A stretch of 64,000 nt of DNA from Shewanella indica (GCF_002836975.1 NZ_NIJK01000047.1:124001-188000); one strand, 5' to 3'; shown: positions 17,386 to 26,173, counted from the first letter of the stretch. The notes: generated by a model from the letters alone, not told the origin. Program-made: numbers and translations.

Positions 17386-17462
17386 TGGTACACCCGAGTG
17401 GACTCGAACCACCGACCCCTACCATGTCAAGGTAGTGCTCTAACCAGCTGAGCTACGGGTGT
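17386..17462 (-). tRNA. tRNA-Val (GAC), promoter-proximal copy
   Basis: It is identical over 77 bases to the copy at 17298, with anticodon GAC and encoded CCA. It is transcribed first from a promoter just upstream on the minus strand. Confidence 0.97.
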
Positions 17463-17499
17463 ACTGTGTTTTTCAGGCTGTCGCCCTCGAACGAGCGCT

Positions 17500-17529
17500 A
17501 TATTAAGGGCGAGCAGCCGCTAGTTGCAA
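17500..17529 (-). promoter_or_regulatory. Candidate promoter of the tRNA-Val operon
   Basis: On the minus strand TTGCAA (17524-17529) is followed after 18 bases by TAATAT (17500-17505) and then a GC-rich AGCGCTCG discriminator, as expected for a stringently controlled stable-RNA promoter. The first tRNA begins about 38 bases downstream. Confidence 0.5.
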
Positions 17530-17600
17530 GTAAAAAAACAGATTTTTTTATCGAGTGGCGAATTGCTGCGCAACTTGCCGGGGCTTTGATCGTATTTGGT

Positions 17601-18977
17601 TTAATTCGTCGCCTCATCTGAGATGACGTCAAACTGCTTGCCGCTTTTCTGTATATATCTCAAGCGAATGGCAAAGAGTATAGCCGCTACGGTTAAACCG
17701 GCGATAAGCCCAATCCAAAATCCGTGTGCCCCCATAGCGGGTACCAGAAAATCGGTATACGCCAATACATAACCCAGGGTCATACCTACTGCCCAATAGG
17801 CAAACAAGGTGATGAAAAAGGCGCTGCGGGTATCCTTGTAGCCGCGCAGGGCTCCGGCGGCAACCACCTGAACTGAATCGGATAGTTGATACAGGGCAGC
17901 CATCAGCATCAGGCTGCCTGCCAGAGTAACCACTTCGGGGTTGTCGTTATAGAGCAGGGCTATCTCATACCTGAATACCACAGTTGCCACCGCAGTGAGC
18001 ATGGCCAGAGAGAAGGCAATGGATAATCCCACCTTGGTCACCAGTGCCGATACATCGCTCTGACCACGCCCAAGGTAATAACCGACCCGAATTGAAACGG
18101 CAATCCCAATGGAGAGTGGCAACATAAACACAATCGAGGAGAAGTTCAGTGCAATTTGGTGCCCGGCCACGACAGTGGCACCGAGAGGCGCCAATAAGAG
18201 GGCTATCACCGCAAAGAGGCTGACCTCAAAGAATAGCGCCATGGCAATAGGCATGCCCAGCTTGGTCATCTCAACAATGGTGTGTAAATGAGGCTTATGA
18301 AATGCCTTGAAAGGCGCCAGTTCGGCAAAGCGTTTATGCCACTGCATATAGATGGCCATGGCAAACAACATAGCCCAAAATACCAAAGCGGTAGCGACAC
18401 CACAGCCGGCGCCGCCCATGGCGGGCATGCCGAAGTGACCATTGATAAAGATATAGTTGGCGGGGATATTCACCGCCAGACCGACAAAGCCGATGACCAT
18501 GGTCGGCAGGGTATAGGAAATCCCTTCGCTGCAGCCCCTGAGTACTTGATAGAGCACAAAGGCCGGCGCGCCCCAGAGAATGCCGTCAAGATAACCTATG
18601 GTCAGGCGCTTGAGTTCGGGCTCCAGTTCCATCCAATCCAAAATATGTGGCGCAGATGCCAGAAACAGCATCACACCCAAGGCTCCTGTTATGGCAATAT
18701 AGGCAGCCTGAAAGGCAAGTGGCTGAATCGCCTTTTGGTTATTTGCGCCATGATGATGGGCGAACATGGGAGTAAATGCCAGTAACAGGCCTTGAACGAA
18801 CAGAATGGCCGGTAGCCAGAGACTGGTTCCGACAGCGACGGCTGCCATGTCGACAGCACTGACTCTGCCGGCCATCAGGGTATCAATAAACCCCATCATT
18901 GTCTGGGTAAGCTGTGCAATAAGCACAGGCAAAGCCAGTTGAACTAAGCGTTTGGCCTGAAAGCCGGTGTGATTCAT
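17601..18977 (-). CDS. norM: MATE-family multidrug/Na+ antiporter NorM (MdtK)
   Basis: NorM exports cationic drugs such as fluoroquinolones and dyes using sodium or proton gradients. The 458-residue protein (E. coli MdtK has 457) shows 12 hydrophobic helices in two MatE repeats, beginning QAKRLVQLALPVLIAQLTQTMMGFIDTLMAG. ATG 18977 (MNHTGF) has AGGG upstream. A reading extended to 19031 would overlap ribE on the other strand and is not favoured. The arrangement divergent to the riboflavin synthase gene is the same as E. coli mdtK-ribC. Only 33 bases separate the two start codons. Confidence 0.92.
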   Translation of the reverse strand: MNHTGFQAKRLVQLALPVLIAQLTQTMMGFIDTLMAGRVSAVDMAAVAVGTSLWLPAILFVQGLLLAFTPMFAHHHGANNQKAIQPLAFQAAYIAITGALGVMLFLASAPHILDWMELEPELKRLTIGYLDGILWGAPAFVLYQVLRGCSEGISYTLPTMVIGFVGLAVNIPANYIFINGHFGMPAMGGAGCGVATALVFWAMLFAMAIYMQWHKRFAELAPFKAFHKPHLHTIVEMTKLGMPIAMALFFEVSLFAVIALLLAPLGATVVAGHQIALNFSSIVFMLPLSIGIAVSIRVGYYLGRGQSDVSALVTKVGLSIAFSLAMLTAVATVVFRYEIALLYNDNPEVVTLAGSLMLMAALYQLSDSVQVVAAGALRGYKDTRSAFFITLFAYWAVGMTLGYVLAYTDFLVPAMGAHGFWIGLIAGLTVAAILFAIRLRYIQKSGKQFDVISDEATN

Positions 18978-19010
18978 GAAAGCAGCCCTAACAACTAAGC
19001 GAGTGAGAAA

Positions 19011-19628
19011 ATGTTTACAGGTATTGTTCAAGCCAAGTGTGAAATCCTGGCGATCGAGAAAAAGCCGGGGTTAAATACCCTCGAAGTCGCTCTGCCTCCT
19101 GCCTTGCGCGAGGGATTGGAAATAGGAGCGAGTGTCGCCAATAACGGCGTTTGTCTGACGGTAACCCAGCTTGCTGATGATAGGGCGTTTTTCGACGTAA
19201 TGGAAGAGACTCTGGCAGTGACTAATCTTGTCGGCCTTAAGGTGGGTGACAAGGTTAATATAGAGAGGTCACTCAAATTTGGCGCCGAGCTGGGGGGCCA
19301 TATTCTCTCCGGCCACGTACATACCCAAGCACAGTTGGTGCAACTGGACGTCAGTGACAGCCATTACAATATGCAATTGGAAGTGGCTGAAGCCTGGTTG
19401 AAATACATCTTCTATAAAGGTTTTATCGGTATCAATGGTTGCAGTCTCACTATCGGCGAGGTCAAAGGGAACCGCTTTATGCTGCATCTTATTCCTGAGA
19501 CTCTCAGATTGACCAATCTAGAGGATTATCGGGAAGGGGACTGGCTGAATATTGAAATCGACAGTCAGACTCAAACCATAGTCGATACAGTTGAGCGCGT
19601 ACTGGCTCAGCGTAACCTGGATAATTGA
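19011..19628 (+). CDS. ribE: Riboflavin synthase, alpha subunit
   Basis: This enzyme converts two molecules of 6,7-dimethyl-8-ribityllumazine into riboflavin plus a pyrimidinedione. The 205-residue protein consists of two lumazine-binding repeats, starting with the diagnostic MFTGIVQ. The second repeat begins around residue 98 (LSGHVHTQAQL). Other signatures are NNGVCLTV in repeat 1 and INGCSLTIGEV in repeat 2. It is called ribC in E. coli. It is divergent from norM, and I see no FMN riboswitch in the 33-base gap. Confidence 0.95.
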   Translation: MFTGIVQAKCEILAIEKKPGLNTLEVALPPALREGLEIGASVANNGVCLTVTQLADDRAFFDVMEETLAVTNLVGLKVGDKVNIERSLKFGAELGGHILSGHVHTQAQLVQLDVSDSHYNMQLEVAEAWLKYIFYKGFIGINGCSLTIGEVKGNRFMLHLIPETLRLTNLEDYREGDWLNIEIDSQTQTIVDTVERVLAQRNLDN

Positions 19629-19665
19629 GTTACTCTAGGTGAAGCGAGAAATAACTCAAATACAA

Positions 19666-19691
19666 AAAAGCCAGCAATGATGCTGGCTTTT
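19666..19691. terminator. Bidirectional terminator between ribE and efp
   Basis: AAAAGCCAGCA pairs perfectly with TGCTGGCTTTT around an ATGA loop. T runs follow on both strands, serving the two convergent genes. Confidence 0.9.
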
Positions 19692-19710
19692 ACGAAGGAG
19701 GGCGCTCTAA

Positions 19711-20274
19711 TTAAACGCGCTTCTTGAATTCACCGGTGCGGGTATCGATTTCGATCTTGTCGCCTTCTTTAACGAAGTCGGCAACCATCAGCTTCAGATC
19801 TGTACCTACGATAGAGGCTGGCTTCATTACCTTACCAGAGGTATCACCACGGGCGGCAGGTTCAGTGTAACCTACTTCGCGAATGATAGTAGTAGGCAGT
19901 TCTACAGAGATAGCTTTGCCTTCGTAGAAAGTGACCTGACAGATCTCTTCCATTCCATCAACTATGTAGTTAATGGCATCACCCATGTTTTCGGCTTCAA
20001 CGTCATACTGGTTGAAGTCTGAGTCCATAAAGACATACATAGGATCAGCAAAGTAAGAGTAGGTGCATTCCAGACGCTCGAGCTGAATATCTTCCAGCTT
20101 GTCGTCAGCCTTGAATACAGTTTCAGTACCGGAACCTTGCAGCAGGTTCTTCAGCTTCATCTTTACCACAGCAGCGTTACGGCCGGATTTGTTGAACTCG
20201 GTCTTGAGTACAACCATAGGGTTGCCGTCAACCATGATAACGTTACCTGCGCGGACTTCCTGAGCAGTCTTCAT
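19711..20274 (-). CDS. efp: Elongation factor P with Arg32
   Basis: EF-P binds between the ribosomal P and E sites and relieves stalling at consecutive prolines. The 187-residue protein has the KOW-like N-domain and two OB folds. The tip of the loop reads NKSGRNAA with Arg at position 32, the residue rhamnosylated by EarP in Pseudomonas and Shewanella, not the Lys modified by EpmA in E. coli. The gene for EarP is immediately upstream on the same strand (45-base gap), so modifier and target are probably co-transcribed. Confidence 0.97.
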   Translation of the reverse strand: MKTAQEVRAGNVIMVDGNPMVVLKTEFNKSGRNAAVVKMKLKNLLQGSGTETVFKADDKLEDIQLERLECTYSYFADPMYVFMDSDFNQYDVEAENMGDAINYIVDGMEEICQVTFYEGKAISVELPTTIIREVGYTEPAARGDTSGKVMKPASIVGTDLKLMVADFVKEGDKIEIDTRTGEFKKRV

Positions 20275-20319
20275 TACGTATGTTCCTATATAAACGGTTT
20301 TTCAATTCAGCGCAGAATC

Positions 20320-21516
20320 TTAGCCGGTTTTGGCCATTAGCACTAGCCTGTTTGCCAGATCTGCTTCATTTATTGCTTCAGCCGGCCATTTTTTTGCGTG
20401 TTGTATCAATGTCGGCATGGCAGAATTCAGTGCCAGCCAGCTTTGGCTGGCTTGATCTCCCTGGCCGCAGTTGAACGCGGTATTCAGCGTTCGCCAGGTT
20501 TGGGCGGCAAGGGGAGGCAGATTATCGCAGTATCGTGCCATAAAAGCATCCAATTTTAGCAGATGAGCTTGCTCTTCTTGCTGATAGATGTGCCAGATGA
20601 AAGGTTTTGCGGCCCATTGAGCGCGTAAAAAGGAATCTTCGCCGCGAACTATGTTGAAATCACAGCTCCACAACAGGCGATCATAGCCGTTCTGATCTGT
20701 CATCGGCAGGACTTGCACCTTGAGTGCGCCGCGGCTGAAACTTTGACCGGCTTGCCAACTGGCGGGATCTTGCCAGTCGACCTTGGGTCCGGAGTCTTGG
20801 TTAAATTGCTCAAGCAAAGGCGCGATACAGCCTAAGCTGCGCCCCTTGGGGACTAACAATTGTACCCGCCGCTCACTCTGTTGCCAAAGCTTAAGCAGCG
20901 CATGCAAGGCTTGGGTCTCGTAGCTGAACAGGCTGATGAGGTAATCATCAGTGCTAATATCACTCAGCCCCATTTTTGCAAAGTGAGCCAAAGCGTGCTC
21001 AGGCGTTGCTTGCCAGGCATCACGCTCGCTAAATAGGGATTGCTCGCAGATGAGTCCGCCTGACTTTGGGGTAAAGCCCGGGAAGAAAAAAGTCTTCTTG
21101 ACTCCTTTGAGTGCCGGTGAGCTGAGGCCGTGACAATCATCTATCCAGCTCTCGGCGCTGAGATAATCCAGGTTTATCCATTTGGGCGCCTTGGCAAGCT
21201 CAGGCAGGCTTGTAAGCACCTCCGAGGGTAAGTCGCAGGCAAAGGCTTCTATCAAAACTTCGCCCGGTTGCCAGGTCAGGGGCAGAGGAGCGCGCCAGTG
21301 GATGACTTCAACACCACCAAAGTGTTGACTGACAAGGGCCGGGTTTAGCTCAGGTAAAATGTGCGCGAAGCTGTTGAGATCATCGACCCACAAGCGTACC
21401 TCAATACCGTATTCGCCGGCCAGCTGCCGCGCCAGGCGCCAGGTAACGCCTATGTCGCCATAGTTGTCCACCACAGTACAGAAGATATCCCAATGACGCA
21501 GATTGTCGGCTTGCAT
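20320..21516 (-). CDS. earP: EF-P arginine rhamnosyltransferase EarP
   Basis: EarP transfers rhamnose from dTDP-L-rhamnose to Arg32 of EF-P, an inverting arginine N-glycosylation. The 398-residue GT-B protein starts with HWDIFCTVVDNYGDIGVTWR, containing the conserved Asp residues of the N-domain. The C-domain has NIVRGEDSFLRAQWAAKPFIWHIY with the Glu and Asp that contact the nucleotide. Start 21516 (MQADNL) is chosen from family length; the ribosome site (AGGA) is rather far upstream, so the start is not certain. A terminator sits 33 bases upstream. The dTDP-rhamnose pathway is not in this window. Confidence 0.92.
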   Translation of the reverse strand: MQADNLRHWDIFCTVVDNYGDIGVTWRLARQLAGEYGIEVRLWVDDLNSFAHILPELNPALVSQHFGGVEVIHWRAPLPLTWQPGEVLIEAFACDLPSEVLTSLPELAKAPKWINLDYLSAESWIDDCHGLSSPALKGVKKTFFFPGFTPKSGGLICEQSLFSERDAWQATPEHALAHFAKMGLSDISTDDYLISLFSYETQALHALLKLWQQSERRVQLLVPKGRSLGCIAPLLEQFNQDSGPKVDWQDPASWQAGQSFSRGALKVQVLPMTDQNGYDRLLWSCDFNIVRGEDSFLRAQWAAKPFIWHIYQQEEQAHLLKLDAFMARYCDNLPPLAAQTWRTLNTAFNCGQGDQASQSWLALNSAMPTLIQHAKKWPAEAINEADLANRLVLMAKTG

Positions 21517-21548
21517 CTTGTTTCTATTTTCCTGAGTAATAGCCAATA

Positions 21549-21571
21549 AAAAGGCGGCCATATAGGCCGCC
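21549..21571 (-). terminator. Terminator of fldA
   Basis: GGCGGCC pairs with GGCCGCC around a short AT loop. The minus strand runs on into TTTTTATT. It lies between the fldA stop and the earP start. Confidence 0.8.
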
Positions 21572-21594
21572 GGAGACATACCGGGGAGCGAATA

Positions 21595-22122
21595 TCAGTC
21601 TTCCAGCTCAGCCAGGCACATCTCTTCGTAAATCTGTTTAACCCAGGCGTCGACACGCTCTTCGGTCAACTCGGGTTGACGGTCTTCATCTATACCCAGA
21701 CCAACAAAGTGCTTGTCGTCAACCAGCCCTTTAGAGGCTTCGAAGTTATAGCTGTCAGTCGGCCAGTGGCCAATGACTATTGCGCCGCGCTCTTCAACGA
21801 TATCGCGGATCATGCCCATGGCATCAAGGAAGTACTCGGCATAGTCTTCCTGATCGCCGCAACCGAAAATGGCTACCAGCTTATCGGTAAAATCAATCTG
21901 CTCCAGCTCTGGGAAGAAGTCATCCCAGTCACATTGAGCTTCACCATAGTACCAGGTTGGGATCCCGAAGATCAGCAAGTCGTATTCGGCGATCTGCTCT
22001 TTGGTGCTCTTGGCGATATCTTTCACCTCAACCATCTTCTTGCCCAGTTTCTTCTGGATCATCTTGGCTACAGCTTCGGTGTTACCTGTATCGCTACCGA
22101 AAAAAAGACCTACAGTTGCCAT
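21595..22122 (-). CDS. fldA: Flavodoxin (long chain)
   Basis: FldA is an FMN-binding electron carrier that serves enzymes such as biotin synthase, MetH reactivation and IspG/IspH. The 175-residue protein has the phosphate loop GSDTGNTEAVAKMI at residues 9-22 and flavin-loop sequences PTWYYGEAQCDWDDF and FGCGDQEDYAEYF. The inserted segment after them marks the long-chain type. The neighbourhood (ybfE and ybfF upstream, seqA and pgm beyond) is the same as in enterobacteria. Confidence 0.96.
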   Translation of the reverse strand: MATVGLFFGSDTGNTEAVAKMIQKKLGKKMVEVKDIAKSTKEQIAEYDLLIFGIPTWYYGEAQCDWDDFFPELEQIDFTDKLVAIFGCGDQEDYAEYFLDAMGMIRDIVEERGAIVIGHWPTDSYNFEASKGLVDDKHFVGLGIDEDRQPELTEERVDAWVKQIYEEMCLAELED

Positions 22123-22176
22123 TGTCTTTCCTTTAATGTCTAGTTCGCTATCTACTTCGATCTTTCCTGACAGGGG

Positions 22177-22446
22177 CTAACCTAGCTGCTCCTGAAGGAT
22201 CAATTCTATTAACTGGCTGCGGCTGATGTTACTGGCCAAAGCCTTCTCATTCAAGGCGTCATATAAATCTTGTGACACTTTTAACTCTATTCGTTTCAGA
22301 CCTTTCGCCCGATCCCGCATGATCTGGTTACGTTTATTCACCTTGAGCTGCTGCTCGCGGGGCAGAGGGTTGCTTCTAGGCCGTCCGCGGCGCTTTTCAG
22401 TGGCAAAAAGGTCTATGGTTGTTCTATCTGTTGCTTCTTTTGCCAT
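22177..22446 (-). CDS. ybfE: YbfE-family ribbon-helix-helix-like protein
   Basis: This 89-residue basic protein aligns by eye with E. coli YbfE throughout: AKEATDRTTIDLFATEKRRG, RSNPLPREQQLKVNKRNQ, GLKRIELKVSQDLYDALNE and SNISRSQLIELILQEQ. The last part resembles a CopG-type ribbon-helix-helix. In E. coli the gene belongs to the LexA regulon; here I see no LexA box (CTGT-N8-ACAG) near it. Start 22446 (MAKEAT) matches the family. The molecular function is unknown. It lies 14 bases after the DUF2788 gene, so they are likely co-transcribed. Confidence 0.85.
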   Translation of the reverse strand: MAKEATDRTTIDLFATEKRRGRPRSNPLPREQQLKVNKRNQIMRDRAKGLKRIELKVSQDLYDALNEKALASNISRSQLIELILQEQLG

Positions 22447-22460
22447 TTGAAATCTGATGT

Positions 22461-22682
22461 TTAACCTATACCTGAGCCTTCCCAGGTCATTTGAATTATC
22501 CCCTTGACGACAAAGCCTGCACAACCAAGGAAGAGTACCAACCAAACAATAAAGCGACCAAACTTAGGCACGTTACCCTGATTGAGTACATCCCTGATGG
22601 CCATACCGATAAAAAAGAAAATTGCTGCGAAAAACAGATCCAGTCCAACGGCTTCTATCTGTTGCATATACTGGTTCAACAC
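22461..22682 (-). CDS. DUF2788-type small inner-membrane protein
   Basis: This is a 73-residue protein with two hydrophobic helices at about residues 13-32 and 43-64, joined by a short polar loop (VLNQGNVPKFGR). It starts with GTG at 22682, preceded by GGGAGG at seven bases. No function is known to me for this family; I assign it by overall resemblance to the short two-helix DUF2788 proteins of Shewanella. It sits upstream of ybfE and may share its transcript. Confidence 0.7.
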   Translation of the reverse strand: MLNQYMQQIEAVGLDLFFAAIFFFIGMAIRDVLNQGNVPKFGRFIVWLVLFLGCAGFVVKGIIQMTWEGSGIG

Positions 22683-22781
22683 GCTGCAGCCTCCCGGTGT
22701 TCCCTAGCCAAAAAGAGGCGCGAATATAGCATATTGGTTCGGGGGCGGCTACCGCCTTTACCCACGCCCTGGCCTTGGATA

Positions 22782-23558
22782 TTAATCGTTACTGTCAATG
22801 AAGTCGGACACTATACGGTTGAATATCGCCGGTTTCTGGGCGTGCAACCAATGTCCACACCCCTCAAGGGTCTTGGCTTTGACCTGAGGAAACTGAGTCA
22901 CAATCTCTTTTTTGTAAGCGGCGGTCACATAATTTGACTCACTGCCGCGGATCATCAAGGTGGGCCCTTGATAGCTCAGTTGGCCGTCGCAGCGCTCAGG
23001 GCCGTTATGCCAACCTATGATAGCCGGATAACTGTCAATCAGCCCCGGTAAATTCATCTTCCACTCAAAGCCGGATTCGGTGCGGCGTAAGCTCTTGAGC
23101 AGAAACTGCGCCGTCGCCTCGTCGATGCCATGGTTCAAAAGATGTGCCAGCGCCTGACGTCTGTCTTTAATATCCAGCGGCATACTGCTTAGGCCGGCAA
23201 ACACTGTTTCATGTCTCGGCGAATAGGCCACAGGCGCAATATCGGCGGCGGTCAAAGACTGTACCCGCTGCGGATAAGCCAGCGCCGTTGCCATGGCAAT
23301 CTTGCCGCCCATGGAATGGCCCACCAGGTGCACCTTGTCTATCGCCAGTTTATCAAGCAGGGACACAAGCGCGTTTGCAAGCCCGGGATAATCCATTTGC
23401 GGCCAATGTTCGCTCTGGCCGTGATTGGGGCAATCGACTCTTATCACTTGGTGATTTTGCTCAAGCAGGGTCCCGAGCGATTTAAGATTATCCAAATCAC
23501 CGAATAAGCCGTGGATCAGCAATACCGGACTACCGCTTCCGGTCGAGATAAAGTGCAT
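22782..23558 (-). CDS. ybfF: Alpha/beta-hydrolase esterase YbfF
   Basis: YbfF is a broad acyl esterase (thioesterase and short-ester activity in E. coli). The 258-residue protein has the oxyanion segment LLIHGLFGDLDNLKSLG, nucleophile elbow GHSMGG and catalytic His in LEGCGHWLHAQKP. ATG 23558 (MHFISTG) has GAAGGGGG just upstream; the in-frame extension to 23657 does not look like the family. It is divergent from seqA, as in enterobacteria. Confidence 0.9.
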   Translation of the reverse strand: MHFISTGSGSPVLLIHGLFGDLDNLKSLGTLLEQNHQVIRVDCPNHGQSEHWPQMDYPGLANALVSLLDKLAIDKVHLVGHSMGGKIAMATALAYPQRVQSLTAADIAPVAYSPRHETVFAGLSSMPLDIKDRRQALAHLLNHGIDEATAQFLLKSLRRTESGFEWKMNLPGLIDSYPAIIGWHNGPERCDGQLSYQGPTLMIRGSESNYVTAAYKKEIVTQFPQVKAKTLEGCGHWLHAQKPAIFNRIVSDFIDSND

Positions 23559-23858
23559 ACAGCCCCCTTCACAGTGAGTTTGTTGCCGGTATTTCAGCAG
23601 GGGGCAAATTCTGCGACAAAGGCCGGTATTTGACAAGGATGGATGCGGATTAAACATCGCTTTGATTGCTTTTTCAACAAATTGCAGTGCAAGTCTTAGG
23701 TTTGTAAGCCAATTATCTCATTTTGGCGCGATTCAGCCTTCCCCCGCAGGCGAGTTATGGCATACTTTGAGCCAAATCTCGTAGCCGCGACCACGGGCGC
23801 TATGACGGCAATGTCATGATGGCTACATAGAACAAGTTGAAACTAAAGGAATCGGGCC
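23559..23858. other. Divergent ybfF/seqA intergenic region
   Basis: This 300-base gap should hold both promoters. I see no gene, strong palindrome or hairpin terminator. A GC-rich patch near 23740 (TTCCCCCGCAGGCGAG) is the only notable composition change. Confidence 0.4.
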
Positions 23859-24413
23859 ATGAAATATATTGAGGTGGATGAGGAACTGTATCGCTTTATT
23901 GCCGGGAAAACCGAAAGGATAGGTGAAAGTGCATCGGATATTCTTCGTCGACTGCTGGGCTTGGATGCGACGGCTGTTGAACCCAAGGCACCGGCTGACA
24001 TCAGCCAGCCAAGCATGGAGCAGGGTTATCGTCCCAATACATTGCCCGAGGCCGAGCCAACCCTGGACTTTGACAATCTATTCAGCAGTGCGGCTATCGA
24101 AGCTCAAAAGGGGGCTGTTGGCCGTTTTTTGTTTGCCCTCGAATGCCTCTATAACCAGGACCCAAAAGGGTTTGAGCAGGTGCTGCAGGTTCAAGGGCGT
24201 GACCGTCTTTACTTTGCCACCTCGAAGGAAGCGCTATTGAAGGCCAGTAAATCGGCCAACCCCAAAGAAGTCGGCAGCAGTGGCTTTTGGGTAACCACCA
24301 ATAACAACACTGCCAAGAAGCACACCATATTGACCGAAGTACTGGAAAAGATGGGCTGCGACGGCGACAAGGCCAAAGTAATAGCCGATCTGGCGCTGCC
24401 GATTAAAGCGTAA
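23859..24413 (+). CDS. seqA: Negative modulator of replication initiation SeqA
   Basis: SeqA binds hemimethylated GATC sites, sequesters oriC and organises newly replicated DNA. The 184-residue protein has the N-terminal oligomerisation helices (MKYIEVDEELYRFIAGKTERIGESASDILRRLLG split over residues 1-34), a linker rich in Pro and Glu, and the GATC-binding C-domain (GRDRLYFATSKEALLKASKSANP; GFWVTTNNNTAKKHTIL, with the DNA-contacting Asn/Thr stretch). It lies 40 bases upstream of pgm and is probably co-transcribed with it, as in E. coli. Its presence implies Dam methylation in this organism. Confidence 0.96.
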   Translation: MKYIEVDEELYRFIAGKTERIGESASDILRRLLGLDATAVEPKAPADISQPSMEQGYRPNTLPEAEPTLDFDNLFSSAAIEAQKGAVGRFLFALECLYNQDPKGFEQVLQVQGRDRLYFATSKEALLKASKSANPKEVGSSGFWVTTNNNTAKKHTILTEVLEKMGCDGDKAKVIADLALPIKA

Positions 24414-24453
24414 ATCTGTTTATCAACATCTGTCATCATCAAGGAGTACTATT

Positions 24454-26103
24454 TTGGCTATTCATGAGCGGGCCGGTAAAAGGGCCATACAGAAGGATCT
24501 GGTTAATATTCCGCGGCTGATGAGCCATTATTATCGAATTGTCCCCAACTGTGATGACCCTGCCCAGAAAGTGAGTTTTGGCACCTCTGGGCACAGGGGC
24601 TGCTCCTTCAATGGCAGTTTCAATCAAAATCATATCTGGGCCATTACCCAGGCAGTGGTAGATTACCGCCAATCTCAGGGGATTGAAGGTTCGCTTTATT
24701 TGGGCATGGACACTCATGCCTTGTCCGAGGCTGCTTATATATCAGCCATTGAAGTCTTGCTGGCCAACAATGTGAAGTTGGTGGTGCAAGAGAGGCAGGG
24801 CTTTACGCCAACGCCTGTTATCTCCCATGCCATAGTTAGCGCAAACCGAAATGCCGCCGAGCTCAGTGATGGCATTATTATTACCCCGTCCCACAATCCA
24901 CCGCAGGATGGTGGAATTAAGTACAATCCGCCCCATGGTGGGCCTGCTGAAGGTGAGATTACCGCCTGGATTGAGCAGCGAGCCAATGATTATCTCAAGG
25001 CACAGCTGGAAGGGGTCAGGAAACTCAACTATGGCGTAGCCGCCAGTATCGGACTCATCAAAGAGACCGATCTTATTGAGCCCTATGTTGCCGATCTCGC
25101 CTCTGTAATAAATATGCAAGCCATCAAAGATGCCGGCATTCGCATAGGTGTCGACCCCCTGGGCGGCTCAGGCATCCATTATTGGTCACATATTGCCGAC
25201 CGTTATGGCGTGAATATCACAGTGGTCAACGATCGAGTCGATCCCAGTTTCGGCTTTATGCCACTGGATAAAGACGGCAAGATCCGTATGGACTGCTCGT
25301 CACCTTTTGCCATGGCAGGCTTGCTTAAGCACATGGATGAGTTTGATATCTGTCTTGGCAACGATCCTGACTACGACAGACACGGGATAGTCTGCCCAGA
25401 GACAGGGTTGATGGACCCCAACCACTTTTTGGCAGTGGCGATAGATTACCTGCTGGAACACAGACCCGATTGGCCACAGACGCTGCAAATAGGCAAGACC
25501 TTGGTTTCCAGTGGCATGATAGACAAGATTGTTGCCTCACACGGGCGCAAGCTTTGTGAAGTACCGGTTGGTTTCAAGTGGTTTGTCAGTGGCTTGAGTG
25601 AAGCCAGCCTGGCCTTTGGCGGCGAGGAGAGCGCCGGCGCCGCCTTCCTTCGCCGTAACGGTACAACTTGGTGCACGGACAAAGACGGTTTTATTCTCGG
25701 GCTGCTGGCCGCTGAAATCCTCGCCGTTACCGGCAAAAATCCAGCCGAGCGTTATGCAGAACTGGCTGCCATACACGGTGATTGCTTCTACAAACGGATA
25801 GACAGCCCAATCAATGCCAAGCAAAAGGCGCGTTTTGCCACCCTCAATGCAGATACCTTGGGGGCAGAGACTTTGGCTGGAGACAAGATTGAGGCGGTAC
25901 TGACCAAGGCTCCCGGCAATGATGGTGCCATTGGCGGTATTAAGGTGTTAACTGACAACGGCTGGTTTGCCGCCAGACCATCAGGCACTGAGGCACTCTA
26001 TAAAATTTACGCCGAAAGCTTTGTCAGCGAGCAGCATCTGCAGCAGATATTGGAACAGGCGAGAGCGCTGATAACCAGCGCCCTAAAAGGCAAGCCGAAC
26101 TGA
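24454..26103 (+). CDS. pgm: Phosphoglucomutase (alpha-D-glucose phosphate-specific)
   Basis: Pgm interconverts glucose 1-phosphate and glucose 6-phosphate, linking glycolysis to UDP-glucose and glycogen. The 549-residue protein starts at a TTG codon with AAGGAG seven bases upstream; its beginning (MAIHERAGK) matches E. coli Pgm (MAIHNRAG), which supports the unusual start. The phosphoserine loop is IIITPSHNPP with Ser146, the metal loop contains GNDPDYDRHG, the sugar loop GGEESAGA, and the phosphate-binding loop RPSGTEALYK near the C-terminus. Confidence 0.96.
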   Translation: MAIHERAGKRAIQKDLVNIPRLMSHYYRIVPNCDDPAQKVSFGTSGHRGCSFNGSFNQNHIWAITQAVVDYRQSQGIEGSLYLGMDTHALSEAAYISAIEVLLANNVKLVVQERQGFTPTPVISHAIVSANRNAAELSDGIIITPSHNPPQDGGIKYNPPHGGPAEGEITAWIEQRANDYLKAQLEGVRKLNYGVAASIGLIKETDLIEPYVADLASVINMQAIKDAGIRIGVDPLGGSGIHYWSHIADRYGVNITVVNDRVDPSFGFMPLDKDGKIRMDCSSPFAMAGLLKHMDEFDICLGNDPDYDRHGIVCPETGLMDPNHFLAVAIDYLLEHRPDWPQTLQIGKTLVSSGMIDKIVASHGRKLCEVPVGFKWFVSGLSEASLAFGGEESAGAAFLRRNGTTWCTDKDGFILGLLAAEILAVTGKNPAERYAELAAIHGDCFYKRIDSPINAKQKARFATLNADTLGAETLAGDKIEAVLTKAPGNDGAIGGIKVLTDNGWFAARPSGTEALYKIYAESFVSEQHLQQILEQARALITSALKGKPN

Positions 26104-26126
26104 GCTTAAGAGATTGCCAGTTCAGT

Positions 26127-26162
26127 AAAAAAGCGCAGCCGTGAACACAGCTGCGCTTTTTT
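26127..26162. terminator. Bidirectional terminator between pgm and msrA
   Basis: AAAAAAGCGCAGC pairs with GCTGCGCTTTTTT around a loop of about ten bases, with T runs on both strands. Confidence 0.88.
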
Positions 26163-26173
26163 ATTCCCGGGGT

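Noticed and set aside
19629..19710. FMN riboswitch near ribE
   Set aside because: The conserved RFN element helices are absent; the only structure is a bidirectional terminator.
22683..22781. LexA box expected upstream of ybfE and its neighbour
   Set aside because: No CTGT-N8-ACAG or close variant is present in the gap or between the two small genes.
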